Shown: positions 38,901 through 50,530, numbered from the stretch's first letter. The stretch is 64,000 bases of DNA from Lasioglossum baleicum (GCF_051020765.1 NC_134935.1:10107579-10171578), one strand, 5' to 3'. Program-made: numbers and translations. Notes: generated from the letters alone by a model not told the origin.

Positions 38901-41900
38901 GCTTTCGCTACCCTAGCTCCAGCCAACCGACCTTTAATCAACCCTGAACGTTCTGGCAGTCTTACAATCTTTACTTTAGGCAGGTGTTCCGCAACATAAT
39001 CGTCCAATGTTTTCTTTAGTTCTACCTTAGTGCTAGCGTCATCAACCAATATGATTTCCTCGAGAAGGGACTCTGGCGAACGATTAAGAACACTCCAGCA
39101 AGTACGCATCAACGTGCTGAAGTGTTCATTATGAAAAGAGACTATCACAGAAACCGAGTCCAGATCTTTTAAGTATTTCTTCTTTTTACAATCGGAATGC
39201 CTAATGTCAGGTACAGAGCGATTCAGGGCAATCTCATCGCTGAGCGCAGCATTAAAACCATTCACCTGATACAGTTTTTCTTTCAACATGTCCAGAGAGG
39301 GTGAGAGGAAGGCAGGCTTGCCGTGTTCACCCATCCCACTTCTTTTCTCATCCATGGCAATTTTTTTGTAATCGTGCCAATCAATTTTTCTATCTTCATC
39401 CTATTGAAAAAAAAATTATGTTAGAGAAAATCAGAGATAACTACACAAAGTGATGAAAATTTTCAACAGTGTCTAATAAATATGTATGTTATTAATCTCC
39501 TTTAAACCGAGATGAAATTCTATTTTGGTTTTGTTAATGTATAGTTATAGGAGAACATGCAGGCATACAGTAAATATAAATTTTCTCCTTTTCTAAGAAA
39601 TTACGAACTACAAAGAAAGTTCTAATCATTGAAACCGTAAAATAAATCAGAGGGCAAGGGGTCAAAGGAAGTTATATCTGGTTATATTAATTTCGATATA
39701 TAGAGGTTTTTAAAGTGCAGCGGAAGGGAATGAACAAGATTTTCGTCCTATAAATCGAGTTATCGAGGTTTGACTGTATTATATTTTCGTATAAAAATTA
39801 TATGAAACGATGATACCCGCGAAAGGGACCCGCAAAAGTGAAAGTACGGTACTGGGCGTGGAATGCAGAAGGTTAAGCTATCGCTAAACCTGTTCCACTT
39901 GCACCGAGCAACCTTGTCATTATAATGAACAGGTACCTGATTGAGGTGCTCGTTGAAAGTCTGTTTGGATTCAAGGAAACTTTTCGGACCGTCAACGTCG
40001 ACGGCGACGGCGGCGAGCACGCTTGCCGGCGACGGTAGTTCATGGTTAGGCGACGTTCTCACAAAACGAAATATAACGACGGTCAGGAAAACGGTAAATG
40101 CGGCCAGGAAGAAAAATTTGATCAGGCTTATCACATTTCTCTTCATCATCTTGAAAAACAGTCATGTCGCGTACACGACACTTAATAGAACCGGTCACTT
40201 AGCCATCGACTGGCGCATTATCTGCTCGAAACTAACCTCATGTGTAATCAAATTCGGTTTATCAGCTGTTATCTACGGTATAGAAACCGACGGCGAATTG
40301 TTACGTTACGAATACACATGGGGCAGCCACGGTTGCCACACGTCGACTGAGGATCGATCTCTGGAGATCGAAGTACATTTCAGCCGGCGAGTTGCAGTCT
40401 CAGCGCGGTTGAATTGCATTTTTTCATCCACTGAGTTTATCATAGACACTATTAGACACTCGACGTCGACGGCGTACCTAGTACCTACACACAATACAAT
40501 TTGAGCTGTTATCCCCCCCCACCACTTTATTTATCATTCTATTCTACTCTTTTCGTGACGTTAAACCGGCACACAAATTCTGTTGCTAGATTTATATTTA
40601 CACATATATTTACAATTTTATTTGCGGATTTATAGAAATCATAAGTAATTCAGGATGTAAATTATGCGAAAATGATGGCGCGATTTTGGAAAACTCATCT
40701 GCTTTTAATATTTTAATCAGCAAACACATCTGGTGATAAGATCGTCTGATACCATCCCCGACAGCACAGTCTGCCCGAGCCCACCGCCGGACCCAGCTAG
40801 CCGAGCCCCAGCCCGACACGTTACGGGCTAACGCAATGCTTGGCTCAGCGTTGAGACCAAATCAGGACGATTTAGCCTGGCCCCTGTGCACAAAAGGGCG
40901 CGATTTTCACCTGCCGGGGGCTCGAGCCCAGAGCCTGACGGCCGGGCTGGGATTCAGCCTGTTTTTGAGAGGGCAGCACGGTATCACACTAATGTGGCCA
41001 ATCAGTGCTTCGATTGGGCCCAACTTTTCTCGCGCATGCGCGACACAGGGCGGGTCGCATCAATGTGGCAGTACTTTGCAAATGCGTAGCAGTCTCCCTT
41101 GTTACCGACAAAAGTATAATAAGTTAATAAATAAGACCTTTGAGGGCGATTGCTGCCTAGATTGACCTTTATTTGGCGTTTTTGACTACTGAAAAAACCC
41201 GTGTTTGTATTATCACGCAATGAGAACGCGAATCCCGCACCCTTGCAATCTTGCAAATCGGCTGAATCCTAGCCCGGCCGGCAGGCCCTGGGCTCGAGCC
41301 CTCGGCAGGCGGAAAACGCGCCCTTTTGTGCACAGGGGCCAGGCTGAAACCGAGCCGGTGTGCCGTCGGGGATAATATACCTTGGATATTGCGTTCCGCG
41401 CAGTCTGCGAAGATTCAACTAAAAATTTCAGTTGTACGTTTCCATTGCGTATATATTCCAGTTTTGGAAACAGATAATTTTTTATACCCAAAGAGACAGA
41501 ATGGAGTTATTAATGTTTATTACTAGACTGCGGATCGTTATGCGAAATAAAAATATTCTGCATTGATTTATAGAGAAAGCAGGAATAAAATAAAAATTGA
41601 TTTCATCCCTTATAATAACTTTTGTTACGTTATAAACAACACTACAATAATATATTCTTGAATTTTACTATTCCATTACTGTTTTGTATTTCACTCAATT
41701 AATTTCTTCATAAATGCCTAAATAAGATTCGCAGTCTATTTATTACAAACAAAATATATAATTATATATATACAAACAAAGATATATTATTTTGAAACTG
41801 TTATTTGTGTTCTTGTAATGGCGAAACTCATGAAGACATTAAATTTACAGCCGCCGAAGCAGCTGGCACAATTTATACGTTATCAACGATAGCAACAAGT

Positions 41901-43582
41901 AGCATTGAAGAAGTGGCAGAAGCGGCGCCAAAAGGAATCAAATGGTTTCAGCTGTACATATACAGGGATCGTGACGTCACTCGAAATTTAGTAAAACGGG
42001 CGGAACGCGCTGGTTTCAAAGCTCTTGTTCTAACTATCGATGCACCGATATTTGGTAACAGACGAGCTGACTTTAGGAACAAATTCTCATTGCCAAGTCA
42101 TTTGAGGTATAATGCATCTGTATGTTTAATATCAATTTAATTAGAGATGGTCTTGTTTATTGCATACGGTCGTACAGACATTGCATGCAACACGCAATGC
42201 ACTTTTTATTTACGGTTCTGAATTATCCCGACGCTCTTTTCAAATAAATTAACATGTAACTTCCTTAAAGGTTTACTTGGACCTGTTTTTACAAACGCAA
42301 GAATGAATATTAACAATGAGTCCAAAACTATTTAACAAAACTTACAATTGGTCAATATTAAAATAGAGATTCACATTATCGACATCTTGACAATATAGGA
42401 ACCTGTTGGACATTCGCCACAACAATCTGAAATATCGACATCGCGAATTTTCAAAAGTTTTTTAAATACATTAACCTTTTTATTGCTTGAACTCATTTTC
42501 GGTCACAGAGAGTGTAGTAACTTCTTAATAAATATGAATATGTACAGATTAGCAAATTTCGAAGGAAACCTGTCAAATGGAATGAACTCGGAAAAAGAAG
42601 GCTCTGGTTTGAACGAATATGTGATGAACCTGTTTGATGCTTCGTTATCGTGGGATGACATTAAATGGCTGCAGAGGTCATCGGATGAGTATAATTATCT
42701 CCTATCCTGTGAATTGAATGAAATATTGAATTTGCTGTATTCCATATAGTATTACACGCTTGCCAATTGTTCTAAAAGGAGTCATGAGACCGGAAGATGC
42801 ACTTTTAGCTATAGAAAAGGGAGTGCAAGCGATTATCGTTTCGAATCATGGTGCTCGACAAGTTGATAGTATTCCTGCATCAGTTAGTTACGACCTTTTT
42901 CATTCGATCCTTGATGAAGTGTTGAGATTGAAGGAGACTCATAGAAAATTATGCGATTTTTAGATTGAAGTTTTACCGGAAATTGTTAAGGCTGTAGATG
43001 GGAAAATAGAAGTGTACATGGATGGAGGTGTGAGGCAAGGAATCGACGTCTTCAAGGCGCTCGCTTTAGGCGCCAAAATGGTAACTTTTCAAATTCCTCA
43101 AGCATACGTAATTGTCTGCATTCATTGCAAAATACAGGAGACATTGGTATCCTCTAATTCTTTTAATTTTTGTAATATTTCAAATTTCGCTCTCCCATTT
43201 TTCTCATGAATGCATAAAATCCGCAGGCTAGTTATGAACTCAGGAGATTGTCAAATTAAATTGAATATTTTACTTTTCAGGTGTTTGGTGGTAGACCAAT
43301 CTTGTGGGGTCTCTGTCAATCGGGTGAACAGGGTGTGCGTAACGTTCTCGAACTTTTTAGGAAGGATATCGATGTAACTTTTGCATTGACAGGTAAGTTA
43401 TCGGATAAGTAGTGCAACAAATATAAATATAATAAATATTAATCTATGGGCAAACTGTGCCTAAGACCTTCTTTTCAATAAATCTAATAATAAATATTCT
43501 TTATAAATTTGTAGGCTGTAGATCAGTCAAAGATGTAACTCCGGATATGGTGAAGCACGAGTCGTATTACTGCCACTTGTAG
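35920..43582 (+). CDS. HAO1: 2-hydroxyacid oxidase (HAO1/glycolate-oxidase family)
   Basis: Eight exons: 35920-36053, 36510-36661, 41851-42106, 42548-42676, 42750-42882, 42964-43080, 43281-43392, 43515-43582 (TAG). The 1101 nt are in phase, giving 366 aa (human HAO1 is 370). This is the FMN-dependent alpha-hydroxyacid oxidase TIM barrel. The substrate Tyr lies in VRDYYNSGAG, followed by MPLGVAPSAMQRMAHPDGE, FQLYIYRDRD, LTIDAPIFGNRRADFRN, the FMN Lys in PIVLKGVMRPEDA, the catalytic His in VSNHGARQ (about residue 257), and VYMDGGVRQG. All expected active-site residues are present. Such enzymes oxidise glycolate or longer 2-hydroxyacids to 2-oxoacids with H2O2 release in peroxisomes. The C-terminal tripeptide CHL fits a degenerate PTS1 signal. 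Intron 2 (5189 bp) contains another gene on the opposite strand. Confidence 0.95.
37772..40149 (-). CDS. GALNT10: Polypeptide GalNAc-transferase, GALNT10/pgant6-like, nested in an intron
   Basis: Two exons on the minus strand: 40149-39937 (213 nt) and 39400-37772 (1629 nt with stop), in phase, giving 613 aa. The start MMKRN leads into a type II signal anchor (SLIKFFFLAAFTVFLTVVIF), then a stem. The GT-A catalytic domain carries VIVSFHNE, the metal-binding DSH (about residues 245-247), the PIMAGGLFAI and DIWGGEQYELSFKIWQCGG region, and YAEYIYKRRP. A C-terminal ricin-type lectin domain follows with GNQLW. The WGGEQYE variant and SRVGHIYRK point to the GALNT10 (Drosophila pgant6) subgroup. It would add GalNAc to Ser/Thr in the Golgi, starting mucin-type O-glycosylation. 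The large second exon hints at intron loss. It lies entirely inside oxidase intron 2. Confidence 0.95.
39480..39668. mobile_element. Piggybac-type MITE fragment in the GALNT intron
   Basis: Shares the blocks GAAATTCTATTTTGGTTTTG, TTTGTTAATGTA, AAGAAATTACGA and GAAACCGTAAAATAAATC with the element at 52963-53157. It ends GGGCAAGGGGTCAA, a decayed GGGTTAA terminus. The left end is not intact. Confidence 0.6.
40756..41371 (-). mobile_element. 616-bp GC-rich nonautonomous element, copy 2 (inverted)
   Basis: Same 616-bp length as copy 1 at 3420-4035, in opposite orientation, flanked by AT on both sides. The overlapping reading frames translate identically in both copies (109, 84 and 67 codons), so divergence is very low. 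It lies inside intron 2 of the oxidase gene, upstream of the nested GALNT gene. Confidence 0.85.
41526..41736. mobile_element. GACTCCGGAT-family MITE, copy D
   Basis: Left end GACTGCGGATCGTTATGC and right end GATTCGCAGTC, with TA on each side. It lies just upstream of oxidase exon 3, in the same intron as the 616-bp element. Confidence 0.72.
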
Positions 43583-43667
43583 TATCACAAAGTATATGAT
43601 ATTCTGAAATATTTGTAATTATATATTATGTAGTTTACTTCGTGGATAATAATCCTTGTAATTAAGA

Positions 43668-43673
43668 AATAAA
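43668..43673 (+). terminator. Polyadenylation signal for the oxidase gene
   Basis: AATAAA about 85 bp after the stop codon, followed by GTG-rich sequence. The position is typical for the 3' end of an insect transcript. Confidence 0.6.
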
Positions 43674-43755
43674 GAGTGAGGATTCAGGTACGAACCAAAG
43701 TTTGTGGGAAAAAATAACTGACCACGCGCGGGAAGCGAGCACAACAGTATACATA

Positions 43756-44655
43756 CAGTGTCGGCCGGAAATCGTAGTACAACAGGGTAGGGGGTGATTC
43801 TATATGTAAAAATAAATCGAAAAAGAAATGAATAACATTTTTTCGTTTGGCAGCTCGTTTTCGAGAAAATCGAGTTTAAAGTTTCGCCAGGTTCGCGTGC
43901 TTCATTACAGTCGGTCACAAAAATATTGGGACAAAATTGCAATAGATCGGAATTGAAGAAATAATACTAAAAGTTGCATTTCACAACTGTTTTATGTGGG
44001 CCTATATTGAAAATTTAAAAAATACGTTTTGTAGATCTGTGTCAATTAAACATATTCTGAAGATTTCGTCAAAATCGGTCGACGTTGCAATGAGCTACAA
44101 ACGTGAAAATTGCAATTTTTTACGATTTTGGGCCTGCAACTGCAATAAATCTAAGGATTCTTCCCGCATCAACCGATTTCGATGAAACTTTCACAGTGCA
44201 TATAATTGACACAGACCTACAAAATGTACTTTTTAAATTTTCGATATAGGCCCACATAAAAATGTTGAAAATGCAACTTTTAGTCTATTTTCTACAATTC
44301 CGATCTATTGTAATTTTTGAAAACATTTCTTTTCACATCCTGTAGTGAACTAATTGCTCTTGCTTTCCAAAAAAAGTTCAAACCGCATGGTTCAATATTA
44401 AAAAAGTTATCGTCTTTTTAAGAGTGTCCCAATATTTTCGTGACCGACTGTATATGCACGAAGTAGAATTGGTTGATCATGGTCAGACGCGTCAGACGAT
44501 TCCTATGCAATAGCACGTGTATTCGCTGCATCTTCAAACTCGATTTTCTCGAGAACGAAGCGTCAAACAGAAAAATGTTATTCCTTTTTTCTACTTATTT
44601 TTACATGTAGTATCACCACCTGCTCGGTTGTACCACCCGTCCGGCCACACCCTGT
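43756..44655. mobile_element. ~900-bp foldback element hosting a nested MITE
   Basis: Outer arms of about 130 bp, from CAGTGTCGGCCGG inward to CGAGAAAATCGAGTTT (to about 43877), are inverted at about 44530-44655 (AAACTCGATTTTCTCGAG ... CCGGCCACACCCTG). Between the arms lies the element at 43908-44450. The outer TIR begins like the CAGGGTG-type ends elsewhere in the window. Confidence 0.75.
43908..44450. mobile_element. 543-bp Tc1/mariner-type MITE
   Basis: Ends CAGTCGGTCACAAAAATATT and AATATTTTCGTGACCGACTG, flanked by TA on both sides. The arms continue inward as a long imperfect palindrome (ACTAAAAGTTGCATTT, TGTGGGCCTATAT). No transposase is present. A truncated relative lies at 62458-63055. 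Confidence 0.85.
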
Positions 44656-44656
44656 C

Positions 44657-45001
44657 TATGGTCTAACAAGGGAAGGACCCCAGGTGTCCGATTTCGATTT
44701 TGATAATTTTTTGTGAGATGATGGTATACGGATCCCAATTATGTATGCAAAATATTAGGTGTAGTTACTCAATAGTTTTAAAGATATAAACAATTAAAGT
44801 TTCATACCTTTTTGCTATACCATATGATTTGCGTGATTCACAGCTATAAAACTTTAATTGTTTATATCTTTTAAACTATTGAGTAACTACACCTAATATT
44901 TTGCATACATAATTAGGGATCCATATACCATCATCTCACAAAAAATTATCAAAACCGAAGTCGGTCACTTGGGATTCTTCCCTTGTAAGGTAGTGACCAT
45001 A
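44657..45001. repeat. Near-perfect 345-bp palindrome
   Basis: Arms of about 140 bp (44664-44801 and 44851-44988) are inverted around a loop of about 50 bp. They carry ACAAGGGAAG at the ends and AATATTAGGTGTAGTTACTC internally. Pairing extends past the arms through GGTC/GACC. Probably a foldback MITE that landed beside the previous element. Confidence 0.82.
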
Positions 45002-45317
45002 TACATACTCTACTGAAAGGGTGGAGCGGAAAGATGGACCCGCGGAATGTACTTCACAATATTGGCGTTTTTATTGAATATCTTTTGTATATTCTTCTTT
45101 GTATACATATATGCGTGTGCGCGGGGGCACACATATCACAATTTGCAGGCGTACGTACGCGCACACGCATCCAAAGTGATCCGCGTTACTCGCAAAACGG
45201 AACAGATTGACTATGACACGCAATCGGAACATGCAGCAGAGTAATCGGCCCTCTGTATACAGTTAATACGCAAAAAATACACCGTTGGCTCTCTGATCCG
45301 TTTCTCTCTTGGCAAAA

Positions 45318-45412
45318 AAATAAATCCATCTCTTTCTCTCTCTCTCTTCTTTCTATCTCTCTCCCTCTCTCTCGCTCTCTGTCTCGCTCTCTCTCTCGTT
45401 TACTCTCTCGTC
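45318..45412. repeat. CT-rich microsatellite
   Basis: Pyrimidine-only tract of CTCT and TTTCT units with a few interruptions. It creates an Arg/Glu-rich ORF on the minus strand that is not a gene. Confidence 0.85.
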
Positions 45413-45827
45413 TCACGTTTCCGTCATTACTCTTAGTAACTCTGTGCCGTCATTTCACTCACAGCTTTACAACGTTACAATTAATCCTCGTTATGTATAT
45501 ATTTATATGTATGTATATCATTATGTATATATGTATAGTGGCCTCCTTTGCGCTACGGTTTCTCTGCTGTGTATGCACGTTGCGACGCTAACGTTATGTA
45601 TAATATGTATACGCAATGTACACGTGTGTCGTATATACACACATACATACCTCCTGCACTGTGTAGTCTGTATAGGTTTGTTATATGCCTCTTATATACA
45701 TGCATACGTACATACACACCGGTTTGCTCCGTCGGAGAGCAGTGGAGCTCTCTCCTGCTCATTTTGCATGTGGCATGTGGTTCTGATGTTAAGGGGACAC
45801 GCCAACTTATCATTGTGTCCAGATAAC

Positions 45828-45860
45828 AAAGAGCATTTACATAGATAGTAAATGCTCTTT
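45828..45860. other. Perfect short hairpin
   Basis: AAAGAGCATTTAC and GTAAATGCTCTTT form a perfect 13-bp stem around the 7-nt loop ATAGATA. The stem is too short for a typical pre-miRNA, and no terminator function is expected in an insect; its role is unknown. Confidence 0.6.
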
Positions 45861-45959
45861 AAATGATAAAGAGCGACAGTAATCTGTTTTAACGATCAGG
45901 AGAAACGAAAGTACGTTATTCGTAAAATATACTCAAATCTGGACAATTCTCTAACAATT

Positions 45960-46142
45960 TTAGGTTGGCAAGAAAGTGACTTCGGTATTTTAAAGTGAAA
46001 TAAAACCGAATTTCTTTATTCGAACGATGAACTTTAATCAATAAAATATTTTCTTATTTATTCTTTTTTGCAAAAGAGCATCGAATAGAAGGGAAAATAT
46101 TTTTTTCATTAAAGTCTATTGCTTGTAATTTGCAACCCAATA
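45960..46142. mobile_element. Mariner-type terminus or remnant
   Basis: TTAGGTTGGCAAGAAAGTG is a typical insect mariner terminus. A degenerate inverted counterpart (TTTGCAACCCAATA) lies near 46130-46142. The interior is too short for a transposase. Confidence 0.45.
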
Positions 46143-49120
46143 GTATTGCCTGAGAGGATAAAACAATTGCAAATAATTTATTCGCATAGTACGGAGGTTT
46201 CGGAATGGCTCTCGGTAATTAATGAAATTTTTCACGCGATCGTTGCGGACGTGTTCCCTTCTCGTCTGTCTCGTTGGCTCGTCGTACGATTAATTCAACA
46301 TACACGATATACAGTTGGCTAATATACGATTACGATAGACACACAGTGTACTGTTGTTGTGGGTGTTCTTTGTTACTCTGTGAACGCGGGAATGATCGTT
46401 GGTTTAGCTGATGCGTCCCTAGCTTGTTTTTGTTCTTTTTTCTTTTATTCGTAGGATCCAGAGACGGGGAGATTGAACTTCCACGGAAGCGGCGATTTAG
46501 GCGACAGTACAATTAGTGTAAAATTTATTGGTCCAGAGAGTTGTGTGTGTATGTGTGATTCGAGGGGCCCTTCGTCTCCCCAATCGCCCCGGACCCTTTC
46601 TTGATTCCCTGAACGTGTTTTTCCGTTTACTTCTAAACCAGTGCTATCCTAATTTCAATCGGAAGTATAACGAACCTCTACAGGTCTGTCCTCTTGTTGT
46701 CGATAAACGCTAATTGCAACGAGAGAAATCTCAATGAAAATGTTTAAACCATTTCCACGAATTTATATGGACGAATGTTGGCGAGGAACTTCGTGTTCAT
46801 ATTAGATCAACGTGAAATTTCGCCGTTCGTTGTAACAGCATTTATTACATCGGATAGCACTGATCTAAGTTCTTTATCTCTTGATATTAGATCGATTAGA
46901 TTTAAACTTCCTGAACGGAGGATATGTTTTCTTTTCACTCGATAATGCTTCTCCCTGAAAACTATAGAACGAATGAGATGATCTGTGTGTGGTGGTTTCG
47001 ACTATAACGCGATGGTTTTCTTTTTCTTTCCAAAGGGGCCTCTCGATGTAAAAATTCGGTGATCGGAGAACAGGTTTAGCTCGATGTCGACTGATTGATT
47101 CCTTAAAATCGAAGTTGAATGGAGAACGTTCTCGCCCGTAATGATGCCGAAAAAGTAACCGTTTGATACCTCGATCTACGCGGTCAGATTAAAAATCATG
47201 GATAGACGTCCGTTGCGATTAAACTTTGACCAATAAAGTAGTTGATCGATGATGCTGATCGAGATGATAAGGACTGTGTAAAAATGTGCTTAGAATATCG
47301 TTTCAGCGGTTCGCGGAGGATAGGTAGTCGAGTCTTGTACGTATTTCGTGTTTGCGAGTGGGTTATACGGTACAGATCTACGTGTGATCAACGCAACATT
47401 CAATCAAATAATCCACTCTGCGGCACTAGTAGAATCGTGCAAGGAAAATTACTAAAGAAATTATAGTGTCTGCTATTGTCGAATCAGTCCGGAACGCAAC
47501 TGGACAACAAGTTAAAAAGAGATTCTAATTCTTCGTTAAAAAAATAAGTCGAGCACGTGTAAACATTCCTCTCTTTTAAGGAAACGTTTTATACGAAGCG
47601 TCTGAAAAGATTCACACGCGTTGCTTTACACCGTTCCGACTTATTTTCGCACGAGGAGTTTTCTCTCCGTCTATACCGTAAATGTGACATAAGATAATAA
47701 CTGCTACAAACAGAAAAGATTGCAAAATGAATTCGCATCGAACATCAAACGTGAAGGGTTGTGTTTCTCTACGTTCCTACGATTTCTCGTTTCCAGTACA
47801 GGTAGCAGTCTACGTGTACAATAACATACTATAATCGAACGACATAGCGAGAATTGGATACTTTACATTGAAACACTTCAGACCAAGATTCTTTCATTTC
47901 TCCGTTCTTTCTCCGCGCTATGTCATATCGAGACGCGAGATCGCGGCTCGGCGATCATCATCAACGACGACGACGACAACAATATCTAGCTAAACACCGA
48001 AGAACATCCAGTTTTCTCAATTGGAATGCGTGTTTCAATCCCTGCGATCAGTCTGAATCTAATTGACAATGTGTGTACCAAAGGTCTCCGCCCGGTCGTG
48101 TAATTTGTCGCTTCGTCTTCCTCTTTTTTTTTTTTGTTCTTTTCAACGTTTCTCGGTTTTTAATATGTTTGGTTTTCACGTTATGTTTTCGCTTGTTGCT
48201 CGTTAGCACGCTAACCGCCGCTAAACAAACTACGATTATTACATACATACACGATTTGCGATTACATTAGGTGTTCACGCGTGTGTGTGAACTTACTCTG
48301 GTTGTAGCGGAGGTTCCTTAAGTCGCCCTACTTCTTTCTAAAGTTTCTTACACGAACGCAGAAAGCTATACGCTTATACTTAACGGTTCTACATTTAACA
48401 GTTAACTAACCTCAACGTAGACAAGATAGATGAGTGAACTTTCGTCTCCCTATAGCCGAGGAACAATTGATTTTTTGGTAGAAAAAACCCCGTCGCGTCC
48501 TGTTACTGTCGGAGATTACAAGATAGCGGTGCTTACAGGGTGTCTTCGAAACGAGGAGACTCCGTTGAATCTTTTGCTGAATGGAGTAGACTCGGTTTTT
48601 CAGGATTTTCGAGAATCTAAAGATGGGGTTCTCAGTAGTCAAAAGCGCTAGATACAAGGTCAATCTGGGCCGCGATCGTCCTCAAATTATTATTGCATTA
48701 TTCAGCTGCGTAATTTGCATTATGCAGAAGCTGCGCATGTAGCTATTTTCATAAAGCTGCGACAGCTACATGCTGCCGAATAATGCAAATTACGCCTGGT
48801 AAACGTAAAAATAGGACTTTTGAGGGCGATTGCTGCCTAGATTGATCTTTTAAAACCCCACCTTTGCATTATCGAGACATGAGAATTCTAGAAACTAAAA
48901 AAAATTAAAAATTGCTGTACCATTATTCGAAATATTGTTTACATTATTAAATATGTCGGTATCTAATCAATTATTAAACATGTAGGTATTGTATGAGGTA
49001 TTATACTAATTTCATACCCATGAAATTTAAAAAATCATAGGGAATGGAAATATTCCATATTGGAAGAAGTGTTTCATTTTCGAGTGCAAAGGGTTAAAAA
49101 TTCAATCTATGACAAACAGT
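46143..49120. other. Noncoding DNA
   Basis: Fairly balanced base composition with many short ORFs and no recognisable domain. It may include distal 3' UTR of OXR1 on the minus strand or regulatory DNA; nothing in the sequence decides this. Confidence 0.3.
48610..48885. mobile_element. Foldback element related to the 30219 hAT-type element
   Basis: The arms share GTAGTCAAAAGCGCTAGAT, GGTCAATCTGGGCCGCGAT and, inverted, GGGCGATTGCTGCCTAGATT. The core GTAATTTGCATTATGCAG / AATAATGCAAATTACGCC is palindromic. The outer ends of the 30219 element are absent, so the exact limits are approximate. Confidence 0.65.
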
Positions 49121-49126
49121 CAAGTT

Positions 49127-49324
49127 GTCTTCCGGATGTTTATGCGAAATAAAAAGTTTGTGCATCGATTGCAAGATGCAGGAGCTAAATGTAAATTTAT
49201 ATTTTTCATTAATAATTTTAATGTGGTGAAAATAATATATTAACACCCTCAAAATCTTTTAATATTTTCTGTGTTTTAAATTGTACTTGCTCATTTTTGT
49301 TATAAATGCATAAAATCCGGAATC
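49127..49324. mobile_element. GACTCCGGAT-family MITE, copy E (reverse orientation)
   Basis: Left end CTTCCGGATGTTTATGCG, right end GCATAAAATCCGGAATC followed by TA. The interior matches copies B and C (GCATCGATTGCAAGATGCAG, TGTTTTAAATTGTACTTGC). Confidence 0.75.
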
Positions 49325-49329
49325 TAGTC

Positions 49330-49640
49330 ATTAAAATTCTCCTTTCGCCTATTTATTCTATAATGTATGTGGTTCACCTGACCCGAGATGCAACGGTGCA
49401 AGTGTGGTTGCCTACCTACAGGTAAACCATTGATATATAAATAGGCGAAAGAAGAATTTTAATGACAAAACGATCAGGGCAACTTGACTGTTTATCATGA
49501 AAATTCTTCTTTGACAGTATTGATCAGGGCAACTTGACTGTTTATCACTAAAATTCTTCTTTCTCCTACTTATTCTATGTTGTATCGGTTTACCTGACCG
49601 AGATGCAACGGCGCAAGCATGGTTGCCTACCTACAGGTGC
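49330..49640. repeat. Palindrome with a partial second copy and a 40-bp direct duplication
   Basis: ATTAAAATTC..CTTTCGCCTATTTA at 49330-49355 is inverted at 49440-49465, with a CACCTG / CAGGT inner palindrome. Part of this unit recurs at 49545-49636. The segment GATCAGGGCAACTTGACTG with flanks is repeated directly at about 49470 and 49523. Confidence 0.7.
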
Positions 49641-50530
49641 TCTCAGAGATACTGAAGTGTAAAATTGAATCGGAAGTCGCAACGTTCTTTAAAACACCCT
49701 GTAATTCCTACGAACAAATCATGAAGGATCAGAATTTTTTCTTCGATAAACGCCAAAATGGCCGACCAGCAGATATGTCATTCGATAGATATTCTTAGGA
49801 GTTTACTCCTTCATTTTCGCAGTCCTCTCAATCCGAGAAGGTCGGAACAGACTCTGATCTTGTTTTACTATTCCGTCTCACCTAAAATCAACATTCTTTT
49901 ATTTTCGTACGAAACAATAGTACGTAGTGATAAAAGTGGATCATCTCCAACAGTAAAGGATGTCGTTTTCGAAAAATTCTTCGGTCATCTTCCAAACAGC
50001 TCAAGATGCACATCAGAAAGATATCATCGATCTTGGGTGATCTTATTTGTCCTGTGGATCACTTGACAACACCTATCGTAAGTACAATGAGCTTTGTCTT
50101 CACAGATCGTAGCTTGTCGAAGACCGTCAGGTAACGTGCAGCGTTCGAGATCGCATTTGAATAAATCACAATCGATCGTACAGGAAAGAGCATCGTCGGT
50201 AGTTTAAGATGAGGTATCTCTTCCCGATTCTTCACGTGACACGCTTAATCTACGGTTACAGTTTCTTTTTTTTGTGGAGGCAGTTGCGTACGTTATTAGG
50301 TTAGACGACACCTAGGGTCTTGGAAACGTTCCTAACGTTTAAGATGGAATACGCTTCGTTCAGAAGAAGAAAAAGAATCCTTCCAAGCAGTAGACAAAAG
50401 CACGGCGATAGTTACTTCATTGGTTTCGTTACAATATCTGTGGCCATTTTAAGAACCCTCGGAGTTCGAATTTATAGTAGGTTGCTGCATACATCCTCGA
50501 AATTCTTCGTATATAGAATTAGGGAGGTAG

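Noticed and set aside
37772..39355. Start of GALNT at the internal Met of the large ORF
   Set aside because: The exon continues upstream to an acceptor at 39401-39402 and joins in phase to an exon with a signal anchor, which a Golgi type II enzyme needs.
39941..40504. 187-codon plus-strand ORF
   Set aside because: It is antisense to GALNT exon 1 and its upstream region; it has no domain and shares the codon shadow of the real exon.
49330..49640. Possible CRISPR-like repeat-spacer array
   Set aside because: Only two direct repeats, palindromic MITE architecture and a eukaryotic host.
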